Program-made: the position numbers and the translations under genes
Part shown: positions 44,459 to 53,615 of the stretch, piece by piece
Layout: each line of letters starts with the position of its first letter
Numbering within the stretch: the first letter of the stretch is position 1
NCBI GenBank assembly: GCA_964444665.1
Contig: CAYUIE010000004.1
Span: 186,001-250,000, forward strand
DNA: 64,000 nucleotides
Origin: CAYZTY01 sp964444665
Lineage (GTDB): Bacteria > Planctomycetota > Phycisphaerae > Sedimentisphaerales > CAYZTY01
Reading direction: 5' to 3'
Notes under the pieces: model-generated
What the model saw: only the letters and a program-made list of their open reading frames with translations
Databases searched by the model: none
What the model was told of the DNA's origin: nothing

Positions 44459-45508
44459 GTGGCTATAGATAGAGTGATAAATTCCGATTCGTTAAACGCG
44501 CAGGAGGAAAGCTTCAATCTTTCTCTTCGCCCGCGAACCCTTGCCGAGTGCGTCGGCCAGGTCAGCGTCATCGAAAAACTCAATATTGCCATCACCGCCG
44601 CACAACAGAGGGACGAGCCGCTGGAGCACATTATCTTTCACGGCCCACCGGGTCTCGGCAAGACCACTTTAGCCAACGTCGTCGCTAAAGAAATGAACGT
44701 TTCCCTTCGCGCCTCGTCAGGCCCCGCGCTGAACAAACAGGGTGACGTTATGGGCCTGCTGACCAATATGAACACCGGCGATATTCTTTTCATCGACGAG
44801 ATTCACCGCCTTAGCACTCCGGTCGAGGAATTCATTTACCCGGCAATGGAAGACTTCAAAGTCGATTTTACCGTTGACAGCGGTATCCACGCCAAGACCA
44901 TCAATTTCCCTCTTAAGCGTTTCACACTGATTGGCGCCACGACAAGACTGGGTCTGTTAAGCCCGCCCCTTAGGGGCCGGTTCGGATTGCTTTATCACCT
45001 CGACTTTTATTCGACCGGGGAATTGACCCGGATACTTGACCGCTCCGCGGGGCTTCTGAAATTGCCTTGTTGTGACGGCACGCTCGAGTTGATTGCCGCG
45101 CGTTCACGCGGAACGCCCCGGATAGCAAACAGATTATTAAAACGCGTCAGGGACTACGCACAGGTCAAAGGCTCCGGCAAACTCGAAACAGGTATTGTCG
45201 AAAATGCGCTTAAGATGGAGCAGATAGATTCACTCGGCCTTGACGAGCTGGACAGGGCCTTTTTGCGAACGCTTGCCGACGTTTACGAAGGCGGCCCGGC
45301 CGGCATCGAAGCCATTGCCGCCACGTTAGGCGAAGAAAGGGACACTCTCGAAGATGTTGTCGAGCCGTACCTGCTGCAGGTCGGCTTCGTCCGCCGAACA
45401 AAACGCGGCCGGGAAATCACAAAAGCCGCATGCAAGCACCTGAGTCTGAAATACCACAAAAGCAAAAACACCACCGACCAGCCCGAACTCTTCGAAAAAA
45501 AACAATAA
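44459..45508 (+). CDS. ruvB: Holliday junction DNA helicase RuvB
   Basis: AAA+ motor of branch migration. Walker A GPPGLGKTT, Walker B FIDEIHRL, sensor 1 GATTRLG, arginine finger region LRGRFG, and a winged-helix C terminus. 349 residues from GTG 44459; TTG 44444 is an alternative, and neither has a clear ribosome site. The gap to ruvA is enlarged by repeat insertion, so ruvB may depend on read-through from ruvA or its own promoter. Confidence 0.95.
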   Translation: MAIDRVINSDSLNAQEESFNLSLRPRTLAECVGQVSVIEKLNIAITAAQQRDEPLEHIIFHGPPGLGKTTLANVVAKEMNVSLRASSGPALNKQGDVMGLLTNMNTGDILFIDEIHRLSTPVEEFIYPAMEDFKVDFTVDSGIHAKTINFPLKRFTLIGATTRLGLLSPPLRGRFGLLYHLDFYSTGELTRILDRSAGLLKLPCCDGTLELIAARSRGTPRIANRLLKRVRDYAQVKGSGKLETGIVENALKMEQIDSLGLDELDRAFLRTLADVYEGGPAGIEAIAATLGEERDTLEDVVEPYLLQVGFVRRTKRGREITKAACKHLSLKYHKSKNTTDQPELFEKKQ

Positions 45509-45570
45509 GTCGTCACGGCCTCCGCCAGCCAAACCCACAATTATAATCCCTCAGGACGAAGTTAAAATCC

Positions 45571-45599
45571 TTGATTTTTAAAGACAGATGTGATATTCT
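45571..45599 (+). promoter_or_regulatory. Sigma70-like promoter of the IdeS-like gene
   Basis: TTGATT (45571-45576), 17 bases, TATTCT (45594-45599); start near 45606, leading into the tRNA-like leader. Confidence 0.55.
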
Positions 45600-45611
45600 A
45601 TTGAAAAAGAG

Positions 45612-45680
45612 GCCCTTCCGTATAGTTCAGTAGTAATATTCTATCTCATGTAGGATAACCGGATACATTCAAAAGGAGGA
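45612..45680 (+). other. tRNA-like sequence in 5' leader
   Basis: The segment resembles a decayed tRNA: a D-arm-like TAGTTCAGTAGTA and an anticodon-arm-like stem TTCTA/TAGGA around a 7-base loop, with no intact T-arm. CCTTCC at its 5' end can pair with the AGGAGG ribosome site at its 3' end. It is not a functional tRNA gene. Confidence 0.3.
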
Positions 45681-45686
45681 GATGTC

Positions 45687-47342
45687 ATGTTTGCAGCAAA
45701 CAAATCGAGATATAACAGCGGATTAGCGTTCATAATTTTTGTATTAAATTTCTTTGTTATTAATGCATCTGCTGACTGGATGAAGATGGACCCGCCTCCT
45801 GATGTAGATAAAAGAACACATGGGCACAACAACACCAGTACGTGTTGGTTGGTGGCGGCTGCTAATATGCTCGCCGGCGCTGGTTACGGCTCGGGCGCGA
45901 CTGTTCAGCAAAGGGCCGACGGCATTTATAACCAACTCGTAAACACGCACGGCACAGGACCCGGCTGGGCCGACCAGGCAATAAGCGCCTGGCTCAAGTC
46001 TTCGAATAATACTATGAAAGGAATAAATCCCTATACCGTTGTAACCAGGTATGGCCACACCACGGCTACACCTTATCTCCATAACCTGCAGGGCTTTGGA
46101 TTCAATGCGACCGATGACCTGCCTGAGTTTATGGGTAACGAGCTAAGACGATGCCAGATGGTGGGAGTCAGTCTCAGTTGGGGAGTAAATACAGGACATA
46201 TCATTACGCTTTGGGGCGACGACGGCGATGCAAATGACCTGACCGACAATCCAGATTCCATATATGTCACCGATTCTGATGGGATGGACTATTATGGTGA
46301 TGTACAGGAATACGATTTCAGTAACTTTTACGGTGCGGGCTGGTATTTGAATTATAGTGGCTCGCCCTTTATTAAGCATATTGTAACATTGTGTCCCGTT
46401 ATTGATGCCAATGACCCCAATAATACCGTCACACAGAAAATCATTGCTTCGTATAAAAGAAGTAATCCGAGCAGCACTTCTGCGGTAAAAGTTGCTCATA
46501 TCCTGGCTTCGAACAATACAATTTTAACCTACAAAATGGCCATCGACGCCTGCCAGCCCTCGCTGGATTTTATTTACGAGGCCGGGCTGAGAACTTTCCT
46601 GCTTGCTCGATGGGATGTTTCGAGCTACCCCATAGCACAGGGTGAATCGGTAACCGCCACTACCGAAGTTGTCTTGCCTTACGACCCGAATTCCGGCGTT
46701 GCGAACAGGTTGACCAATTATATTTTGACCTTTATATACCCGCCGGAAGATCCTAACATTCCGTCACCGGGCTTTTCATTTGGTCTGCATTCGCCCATCC
46801 TGCCGGCCGGAGCAAACGTCATTGAACCTAATATAACCGGCGGATATGTTGTCGGTGCGTTTGATATGTATAGCGACTCCGCTGGCCAGCAGGTAGTCGG
46901 CGAATTCCGGTTCTGCGCTGAATACGAATATTTCCAGGACCCCGAAACACACGAGTTGAATCTGGAGCCTGCTGAATCAGGAAATGTTGAGCTGACGTGG
47001 GTCGGTAATTTCAGGTTCGGGCACAGTTACGGCCTGCTCGAAGGAAGCCCTCTTTGGAATTTTGACGAGTGGTGGACCGTCGAACCGACGGTTCAATCGT
47101 TCAATATGGGAGATATGCCCATTAATATTCCAATAAATTGGGCTGGTATGGGCCTGTTGCCTTATCCGAGGGGCGAGAATTACAAGGCGCCTCAGCCTGC
47201 CCAGTGCGGCGACCCGGGCACCGAATACTCTCCATACGATCTTAACAAGGACTGCTACATTGACTTCAGGGATTTTTCATCCATCGCCGCCAACTGGTTA
47301 AAGTGCAGTAATCCCGCTGACCCGAATTGCACCTCACAATGA
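45687..47342 (+). CDS. Secreted IdeS/Mac-like cysteine peptidase with dockerin-like end
   Basis: Signal peptide (1-29, cut after INASA). Peptidase-like domain: Cys53 in TSTCWLVAAANML, His171 in NTGHIITLWGDDGD and Asp196/Asp198 in YVTDSDG. This order and the GH.ITLWG motif recall IdeS/Mac (C66) and related papain-fold peptidases. A beta-rich middle region (about 230-500) follows, then an Asp-rich dockerin/EF-hand-like tail (DLNKDCYIDFRDF) with an ANWLKC end. 551 residues; AAAAGGAGGAG lies before the ATG. Activity and target are inferred; it could bind rather than cleave. Confidence 0.72.
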   Translation: MFAANKSRYNSGLAFIIFVLNFFVINASADWMKMDPPPDVDKRTHGHNNTSTCWLVAAANMLAGAGYGSGATVQQRADGIYNQLVNTHGTGPGWADQAISAWLKSSNNTMKGINPYTVVTRYGHTTATPYLHNLQGFGFNATDDLPEFMGNELRRCQMVGVSLSWGVNTGHIITLWGDDGDANDLTDNPDSIYVTDSDGMDYYGDVQEYDFSNFYGAGWYLNYSGSPFIKHIVTLCPVIDANDPNNTVTQKIIASYKRSNPSSTSAVKVAHILASNNTILTYKMAIDACQPSLDFIYEAGLRTFLLARWDVSSYPIAQGESVTATTEVVLPYDPNSGVANRLTNYILTFIYPPEDPNIPSPGFSFGLHSPILPAGANVIEPNITGGYVVGAFDMYSDSAGQQVVGEFRFCAEYEYFQDPETHELNLEPAESGNVELTWVGNFRFGHSYGLLEGSPLWNFDEWWTVEPTVQSFNMGDMPINIPINWAGMGLLPYPRGENYKAPQPAQCGDPGTEYSPYDLNKDCYIDFRDFSSIAANWLKCSNPADPNCTSQ

Positions 47343-47387
47343 TTTTATATTTAGATTCGGTCAGTTTTGCCATCACCATGCGCAAAT

Positions 47388-47603
47388 TTACTTTTTCAAA
47401 GCGCGCTCGAGATGTTTAATTGCCTCGGCCTCTTTTTCGCGGGCCTCAAGTATGATTGTTGATATCTGCCGCTGAATGTCGGGCTCGGCAAATTTCCTGG
47501 CCTTATCATCTGAATACCCGAAACCCCCGACAAGGCCCCAGTTTTTCCACATCAGGCCGTGTTGCTCCTCGTAACATCCTATCGCCTTACTAATCTCTTG
47601 CAT
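47388..47603 (-). CDS. Small hypothetical protein
   Basis: 71 residues, unrecognised. An N-terminal helix (SKAIGCYEEQHGLMW), an aromatic/glycine part (WKNWGLVGGFGY), then a charged C-terminal helix rich in Glu, Lys and Ala. No signal peptide. Weak ribosome site. It is divergent from catalase. It looks like a real gene by composition, but support is limited. Confidence 0.5.
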   Translation of the reverse strand: MQEISKAIGCYEEQHGLMWKNWGLVGGFGYSDDKARKFAEPDIQRQISTIILEAREKEAEAIKHLERALKK

Positions 47604-47699
47604 ATCTATTTTTGATTCGATCGAATTCTATAATAATGTGCCAAATTCTCGCCAAAGGGTTCGCCCCAATTTTACAAAAACTCTAAAATATTGTAAATC

Positions 47700-47728
47700 T
47701 TGACTTTTTCTCCCTACTATACTAAACT
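47700..47728 (+). promoter_or_regulatory. Sigma70-like promoter of catalase
   Basis: TTGACT (47700-47705), 17 bases, TAAACT (47723-47728). The leader would be about 58 nt. No clear PerR, OxyR or Fur box was recognised. Confidence 0.6.
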
Positions 47729-47792
47729 CCTTACAAATAGTGCTGTATATTATTGCCTGGATTTTAGATGAAATTAAATAAGGGGAAGAAAA

Positions 47793-49226
47793 ATGGATGA
47801 AAAAAAACTAACTACCGCAGCGGGCATTCCGGTGTCCGACAATCAAACGTCTCTAACCGCTGGAGAAAAAGGTCCGACATTAATGCAGGACCATCACCTG
47901 CTCGAAAAACTGTCTCATTTTAACCGGGAACGCATCCCAGAGCGTGTTGTGCATGCAAAGGCCTCTGGCGCACACGGCATATTCACTGTTACGAAGGACA
48001 TCACAAAATACACCAAGGCCAAAATATTCTCGAAAGTTGGCAAGAAAACGGAAGTCTTCGGCCGGTTCTCTACCGTCGCGGGCGAGAAGGGCTCCGCAGA
48101 CACCGTGCGCGATGTAAGGGGCTTTGCGCTGAAGTTCTACACAGAAGAAGGAAACTGGGATATGGTCGGAAACAACACACCGACCTTCTTCATCCGGGAC
48201 GCAATCAAGTTCCCTGATTTCATTCATACCCAGAAAAGAGACCCGAAGACAAATGCAAAGAACGACACGATGCAGTGGGATTTCTGGTCGCAGGTCCCCG
48301 AATCACTTCACCAGGTGACAATCCTCTTTTCTGACAGGGGCATTCCTAAAGGCATCCCTTATATGAATGGTTATGGCAGTCACACCTATAGTTTCATTAA
48401 CGCCAAAAACGAACGCTTCTGGGTTAAATTCCATTTCAAGACTCAGCAGGGAATCCAGTGCTTTATGCAGGAAGAAGCTGACAAAATTGCGGGAGATAAT
48501 CCCGACTATCACACCAGGCAGCTCTTCGGGGCGATTGAAAAAGGCGACTTCCCCAAGTGGACCTTTTCCATTCAGGTTATGCCCGAAGCCGAAGCAGAAA
48601 ACTATCGATGGAACCCCTTCGACCTGACTAAAGTATGGCCTCACGGAGATTACCCGCTCATCGAGGTCGGCGTGCTTGAGATGAACAAAAATCCTGAAAA
48701 CTACTTTGCAGAAGTTGAGCAGTCTGCCTTTTCTCCCGCAAATGTTCCTCCGGGAATTTCCTTCTCACCTTGCAAAATGCTTCAGGCTCGAATCTTCTCT
48801 TATGCCGATGCTCACAGGTATCGCCTCGGCGTCAATTTTGAGCGCCTGCCTATAAACTGTCCGCACGCGACAAAAGCGAATAATTATCAGCGCGACGGCA
48901 AAATGAGGTTCGACGATAACGGCGGGGCTTCACCAAATTATGAGCCCAACAGCTTTGGCGGCCCTAAGGCCGACCCCTCATATAAAGAACCTCCTCTCAA
49001 AATCTCCGGTGATGCCGATTGGTATGAGCAGAAGCGGGGTGTCGATGACGATTACATCCAGCCGGGAAACCTTTATCGTTTGATGCCGCCTGATGAGCAG
49101 AAAAGACTGGTTATGAACATTGCCGGCTCGCTCCGTAAAGCACCGAAGGAAATACAGAAAAAAATGCTCGACCATTTCCGTAAAGCTGATAAAGAATACG
49201 GCGAGGGTGTCGAAAAAGCCCTGTAG
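47793..49226 (+). CDS. katA: Monofunctional heme catalase
   Basis: Breaks hydrogen peroxide into water and oxygen. 477 residues, small-subunit type. Catalytic His54 in RVVHAKASGAHG, Asn127 in VGNNTPTFF, heme-ligand Tyr near residue 337 in IFSYADAHRYR. No signal peptide, so cytosolic. AGGGGAAG lies before the ATG. Next to a group of small minus-strand proteins, one LEA-like, which suggests a stress-related neighbourhood. Confidence 0.96.
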   Translation: MDEKKLTTAAGIPVSDNQTSLTAGEKGPTLMQDHHLLEKLSHFNRERIPERVVHAKASGAHGIFTVTKDITKYTKAKIFSKVGKKTEVFGRFSTVAGEKGSADTVRDVRGFALKFYTEEGNWDMVGNNTPTFFIRDAIKFPDFIHTQKRDPKTNAKNDTMQWDFWSQVPESLHQVTILFSDRGIPKGIPYMNGYGSHTYSFINAKNERFWVKFHFKTQQGIQCFMQEEADKIAGDNPDYHTRQLFGAIEKGDFPKWTFSIQVMPEAEAENYRWNPFDLTKVWPHGDYPLIEVGVLEMNKNPENYFAEVEQSAFSPANVPPGISFSPCKMLQARIFSYADAHRYRLGVNFERLPINCPHATKANNYQRDGKMRFDDNGGASPNYEPNSFGGPKADPSYKEPPLKISGDADWYEQKRGVDDDYIQPGNLYRLMPPDEQKRLVMNIAGSLRKAPKEIQKKMLDHFRKADKEYGEGVEKAL

Positions 49227-49391
49227 CTACCCCGAAACATCATCACAACCGAAGTCTCGCCGTAGGCGGACGAAGTGGAGGAATCCGGCTTCCGCTTCGT
49301 TTAATCCTGCACCCTGCGTGGTGTCAGGGCGGCCTCAACGCTGTCTTTTTCATCTTTACCACTGGCTATGCGATCTCAGCCATATACATAC

Positions 49392-49580
49392 CTATAGTTC
49401 GACCGGTTCACATACATTCTTGCTGTCTTTTACCATGGCACCACAGTTGGCACATTTGTATTTTGGGTCCGCGGTTAACTGCTTGAACTTCTCTGGATTC
49501 TTCTTGTCAAAATCTTCGGCCTTCAATGCACAAATGTGTGTATTGTGCTCCGCGCTTGTGCAGCTTGCATTTCCAGTCAT
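49392..49580 (-). CDS. Small zinc-ribbon-like protein
   Basis: 62 residues from ATG 49580 (GGA upstream); the frame is open to 49646. Cysteines occur in ASCTSAEH, HICALK, then KYKCANCGAMV and NVCEPVEL, which suggests one zinc-binding ribbon (CxxC with CxxxxxC-type partners). No other domain. It lies about 70 bases downstream of the LEA-like gene on the same strand. Function unknown. Confidence 0.6.
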   Translation of the reverse strand: MTGNASCTSAEHNTHICALKAEDFDKKNPEKFKQLTADPKYKCANCGAMVKDSKNVCEPVEL

Positions 49581-49651
49581 CTTTTCACATTCCTTTCTCT
49601 TGCCTTGAACATTGGCCTCTACACGATTACCCCCGCTCCCCGGCATCAGGG

Positions 49652-50134
49652 CTATTCGCTAGTGCTCTTCCCTTTGACAGCAGTTTTAAGAACCTCGCGC
49701 ACGGCATCAGCAGTATCACTGCCAATCTCTTCGGCGGCCTCTATTGCGCCTGTAGTGGCTTGTTCCATTGCCTTTGCGGTGTCAGCGCCTATTTCACCCG
49801 CGGCTTTTACCGCTCCATCAACAGCTGCAACCGCCGTTTTCCCAACATCTGCTCCAACCTCCGAGGCTCCTTTGACTACTCCCTTGACCGACGACTTAAT
49901 TGCTATTCCGATATCTTGCCCGGTCTCACTGGCTGCCTCTATCGCTCCACCTACGATGCTGCCGACGGCCTTTTCTGCCGCAACTGCTACTTGGGCCACA
50001 CCATCAACCGCAACCGCTAATACATCTTTTGTTGTTTCAACAATCGCACTTGCCACCTCACCTGTCCCCTTAATTGCTCCAATTACCGACCTTTTAGCTG
50101 TTTTCCCGATTTTTGATAATGTCATTCCCGCCAT
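49652..50134 (-). CDS. Repetitive Ala/Gly/Val-rich LEA-like protein
   Basis: 160 residues, nearly all from a loose 11-residue-type repeat (for example GAIEAASETGQDIG, GVVKGASEVGADVG, GAVKAAGEIGADTA). It lacks Cys and Trp and forms amphipathic helices on paper. Such composition is seen in LEA-like, phasin-like and YtxH-like stress or surface-coating proteins. A clear AGGAG site precedes the ATG. It is next to catalase and a zinc-ribbon protein. No catalytic domain. Confidence 0.7.
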   Translation of the reverse strand: MAGMTLSKIGKTAKRSVIGAIKGTGEVASAIVETTKDVLAVAVDGVAQVAVAAEKAVGSIVGGAIEAASETGQDIGIAIKSSVKGVVKGASEVGADVGKTAVAAVDGAVKAAGEIGADTAKAMEQATTGAIEAAEEIGSDTADAVREVLKTAVKGKSTSE

Positions 50135-50700
50135 CTTGTAATCTCCTAAAAAAGCCCCTACATTTTAACTACACCAATAAATTGAGACCTTAATCTCCTT
50201 GAATAGCGAATACTTTAAGTTCATGGCCAAATAATAAAACCCCATGATGTTTCTCGTAGCTTAGCGAATATCCTCAACGGTTGCTCGCTCGCTTTTCTGT
50301 CAGGGACCTGGAATCAATAAAAATTACCACCGTTGCTCTCTCTATTTTAATCTTTCTTAATCCCCTGTCAACATAAAAAATTTCCTCCCCCCAGACTACT
50401 CGTCCAAATATTATTTATCGGAATTCATTGCGCTTCTGTTTCGGTTGGCCCACAGGTTCATCATGGGGGTCCTCTTTAACTATTCGCCCGTATGCGCATT
50501 ACGCCCTATGTGCTGCCTTCTGCTCGGACACTTTTTTACTGTATGACTCAAGTGGCACCTTCTGTGGACTTGCCCTGTGGGCACAGCGCAAATCTCCCCT
50601 TTACTTTACACCTACAACCGGTCATAATATTATCCTTACGAAAAGAGATTCATAACTCTACCACAGGTATTATTATATTTGCCGTCAAGAAAAGTAAAAC
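50135..50700. other. Intergenic region
   Basis: About 565 bases between the LEA-like gene (minus) and a membrane-protein gene (plus). AT-rich; short overlapping frames are present but lack ribosome sites and protein-like composition. No RNA or repeat was recognised. Confidence 0.6.
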
Positions 50701-51267
50701 ATGAATGAGGATTCATCGTACAACTCAAATCAACCGCCGAACCCTCCTGCTCCGACAGATGCCACGGTCGAAGAAGTACGCAGGAAACACATCAGACACG
50801 AAGCTTCTGTTAAGTCCATTGGCGCACTGTATTATCTCGGTGCAATCTTAACGATTTTAATTGGCATCAGTGCTCTTTTTTCAGCCAAAGAAGCCTCCCT
50901 TGGCGTTAGAATCACTGCAGCTGCCTTTTGTATCAGTCTTGGCCTTTTTCAGTTTTGGGTTGCAAGGGGGCTCTGCTCGCTCAAGTCATGGACAAGGATT
51001 CCAACCGGCATTTTGTCCGGCATCGGCTTATTGGCGTTTCCTTTAGGAACGCTCATCAATGCATGCATTTTGTATTTGGTGTTTAGCAAAAAGGGCTCCA
51101 TGGTCTTCTCTCCCCAGTACCGGCAGGTCATAGCTGCTACACCGCATATCAAGTACAAAACATCCATTGTCGCCTGGGTACTCCTGGGGATTATAATTGT
51201 TTTTATAGCGATTGTATTACTTATCGCGCTTATCCTACCTCTCATTACGCCAAATTGCTTCTCGTAA
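50701..51267 (+). CDS. Putative four-helix membrane protein
   Basis: 188 residues. An N-terminal Asn/Pro-rich cytosolic segment (1-38) is followed by membrane helices near 40-60, 70-90, 105-128 and 160-184. No family recognised; the layout resembles small DUF-type membrane proteins. No strong ribosome site. It is isolated on the plus strand between minus-strand groups. Confidence 0.6.
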   Translation: MNEDSSYNSNQPPNPPAPTDATVEEVRRKHIRHEASVKSIGALYYLGAILTILIGISALFSAKEASLGVRITAAAFCISLGLFQFWVARGLCSLKSWTRIPTGILSGIGLLAFPLGTLINACILYLVFSKKGSMVFSPQYRQVIAATPHIKYKTSIVAWVLLGIIIVFIAIVLLIALILPLITPNCFS

Positions 51268-51478
51268 TCGAAGTTCGCACATTCACCGCTTGGAAGCAAA
51301 TTGCCCTGTGGGTGCGCGCAATTTTGCCGGATAATTTTCTTCTTATGGCTTTGTGAGTTGTTGTTTGAAAAATTCCATTACAGCGGACAATTTTACATAG
51401 CTCGGGCCGGGCAGTTACTTACCAAGCAATGACATTCATCGAGCCGGAATTGATTTATGTCTAAAAACTTTTCATGGA

Positions 51479-52237
51479 TTAATCCGCCGTTAGGCGTCCG
51501 GGGGATTGCAGAACATATTTTGCCGTTTTTGGCGGGTGGTGCAGAATCTCGGTAAAGTGATAAATCAAGGCCTTTTCAATTTCAATCAATGTTTTTTCAT
51601 CAGCCTGTTTTATCTTTTTTAAATCATTCAGACAGACCGCCGCCTTCGATCTGATTTTCACCTTATCAACAAAACTGGCCTCGCAATCCCGGCAGACCAG
51701 CCCGTTCGCAAGGCTGCTAAAATAAACCTCGCCCCAGTCATTGTTGAAGGTCCTTTTGCAGTTTGTGCAATGGTCCAGCACGGGAAAGGTCCCGACCTCC
51801 CGTAACAAATCCAGTTGGAACGGCACCAACCGAGCAAGCAGAGTGGGCTTATTCTTTATTTGTTCAGAGTCTCGCAGAAATTTCACAAAGCTGTCATAGA
51901 GTTGCGGATGCGGGTCCGAATCGGTAGTCAGAGAATTTATCAATTCCGCTGCAAGGTATGCGCCGTTTAGCGCAAAAAGACTGCTTCGAAGCCCCCCAAA
52001 GATATTTCTCTGCTCGAACTCGGTAAGGACACTTAGCTTTTGCCCCCTTGGCTCGGTAAAAACTATCGGGCCGCATGAAAACATCTCGATCGGACCGCCG
52101 AAAGGTGACTTAGGCCGTTTCGAGCCCTTGGCAATGGCCCGAATTTTGCCGGCAGCCCTGCCGAAAAAAGTTACAATCTGCGAGGTCTCTGAATAATCAA
52201 CCGTGCGTATACAGACAGCCTCATCTTTCTTCAGCAT
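51479..52237 (-). CDS. recO: DNA repair protein RecO
   Basis: Recombination mediator of the RecFOR pathway. 252 residues. N-terminal OB fold (1-80), helical middle, zinc finger with Cys157, Cys160, Cys182 and Cys185. Its start overlaps the end of the corC-type gene by 17 bases, so translation is coupled. It is the last gene of the minus-strand cluster from purA. Confidence 0.92.
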   Translation of the reverse strand: MLKKDEAVCIRTVDYSETSQIVTFFGRAAGKIRAIAKGSKRPKSPFGGPIEMFSCGPIVFTEPRGQKLSVLTEFEQRNIFGGLRSSLFALNGAYLAAELINSLTTDSDPHPQLYDSFVKFLRDSEQIKNKPTLLARLVPFQLDLLREVGTFPVLDHCTNCKRTFNNDWGEVYFSSLANGLVCRDCEASFVDKVKIRSKAAVCLNDLKKIKQADEKTLIEIEKALIYHFTEILHHPPKTAKYVLQSPGRLTAD

Positions 52238-53534
52238 CTTTCTCCCGGCTCAAATCCTCGGCCCCGGCGGTCTTCTCTATCTTGATGCGCTTTACCCGCC
52301 TTGACTCGGCGGACGAAATCACAAACTTCAGATTATTGTAATCGAACGTTTCGCCGGTCTTTGGTATATAGCCTAAATGTGAGAAAACAAAACCTCCGAG
52401 TGTATCGTAATCCTCATCCTCCGGCAGCTCCACGTCGAATTCCTCGTTGAAATCATCAATATAAATTCTTGCATCAACCTCGACCGTCCTCTCGTCGATT
52501 CTCTTTATGCTTTTCGGCGGCAGCTCTTCATATTCGTCGACAATCTCACCCACAAGCTCTTCGAGAATATCCTCTATTGTTACAATCCCCGCCGTTCCGC
52601 CATACTCGTCGAGTACGATTGCTATATGCTGTTTTTGATTTTGGAACTCGTGCAGCAGGGCCCGAAGGGATTTGGTCTCCGGCACAAAATAGGCATCCCT
52701 TATTTTATCCCGCAACCTGAATTCTGCAGGGTCCCTGCCGATTTGCGTCAATAAATCCTTCGCATAAACCAGCCCGATTATATTGTCAATGTTCCGCTCA
52801 TATACGGGAATGCGCGAGTGGCCCGCATCTTCGATAATTTTCAGCAAATCGGTCAGGTTCGTATCCACACTGACCGCAATGATATCCGTTCGGGGCGTCA
52901 TAATGTTGTCTGCCGTAGTCTCACTGAATTCCAGCACGTTTTCTATCATCTGTTGTTCCTCTTCATCGACGATGCCCTCCATCTTGTGCTGCTCAACGAC
53001 GCTTAGGAACTCTTCTTCCTTTTCTTCCTGTTCTTCCTCCGCGTTGGTCTCCGCAACTCCCGCCAGCCGGCGAACGAGTTTGTCATAAAGCCCAAACAGA
53101 GAAAGTATCGGCAGGGTCGGATAAGAAAACGCAACAAGTATGTTATACGTATTTACAAGGAACTTTTCGCCGCCGTACTTTGCCCACGCATGCGGAACAG
53201 AAAGAGAAAAAACTGAGAATATAGTTATCGCGACAATACCAACTACAATATACCCGCCAACACTCACCGCCCCGTTGGTAACCGCCGAATAAAGCCCGAG
53301 TAAAGAAATGAAAAGACTGATATTGGTAACAAGCCGATACAGAGAACAGCTCAGTATCAGCTTCTCAGCGCCGTCCACAAGTCTCTCGGTCAGATGCTCC
53401 CGACCGCTGGCTTTGAACGCCTCCTGTAATTTTACACGTGAGAAAGCTCGAAGAGCTATAGCTGCCACCGAAAAGAAAAGTGAACCGGCCATAAACAAAA
53501 GTATCAGCAGCCACCGCCAGCCAACGTCATCCAT
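52221..53534 (-). CDS. HlyC/CorC family CBS-domain membrane protein
   Basis: Membrane protein of the CNNM/CorC group, linked to divalent-cation transport. An N-terminal DUF21 part with membrane helices (about 8-30, 60-80, 85-110, 125-150) is followed by an acidic linker, two CBS motifs (MTPRTDIIAV and YAKDLLTQIG regions, about 210-335) and the C-terminal CorC_HlyC domain (GGFVFSHLGYIP). ATG 53534 is used; TTG 53543 also fits. In the usual ybeY-corC order. Often mis-called hemolysin. Confidence 0.88.
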   Translation of the reverse strand: MDDVGWRWLLILLFMAGSLFFSVAAIALRAFSRVKLQEAFKASGREHLTERLVDGAEKLILSCSLYRLVTNISLFISLLGLYSAVTNGAVSVGGYIVVGIVAITIFSVFSLSVPHAWAKYGGEKFLVNTYNILVAFSYPTLPILSLFGLYDKLVRRLAGVAETNAEEEQEEKEEEFLSVVEQHKMEGIVDEEEQQMIENVLEFSETTADNIMTPRTDIIAVSVDTNLTDLLKIIEDAGHSRIPVYERNIDNIIGLVYAKDLLTQIGRDPAEFRLRDKIRDAYFVPETKSLRALLHEFQNQKQHIAIVLDEYGGTAGIVTIEDILEELVGEIVDEYEELPPKSIKRIDERTVEVDARIYIDDFNEEFDVELPEDEDYDTLGGFVFSHLGYIPKTGETFDYNNLKFVISSAESRRVKRIKIEKTAGAEDLSREKDAEER

Positions 53535-53615
53535 ATTCGTCAATACCCCTTTAAGACCACCCTCCGACAGATACCAAATTTGACTATTTTTTTCCTGTCG
53601 GATATACCCGTATTC

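Noticed and set aside
45612..45680. Functional tRNA gene
   Set aside because: No T-arm, position 33 is not T, and no proper acceptor pairing.
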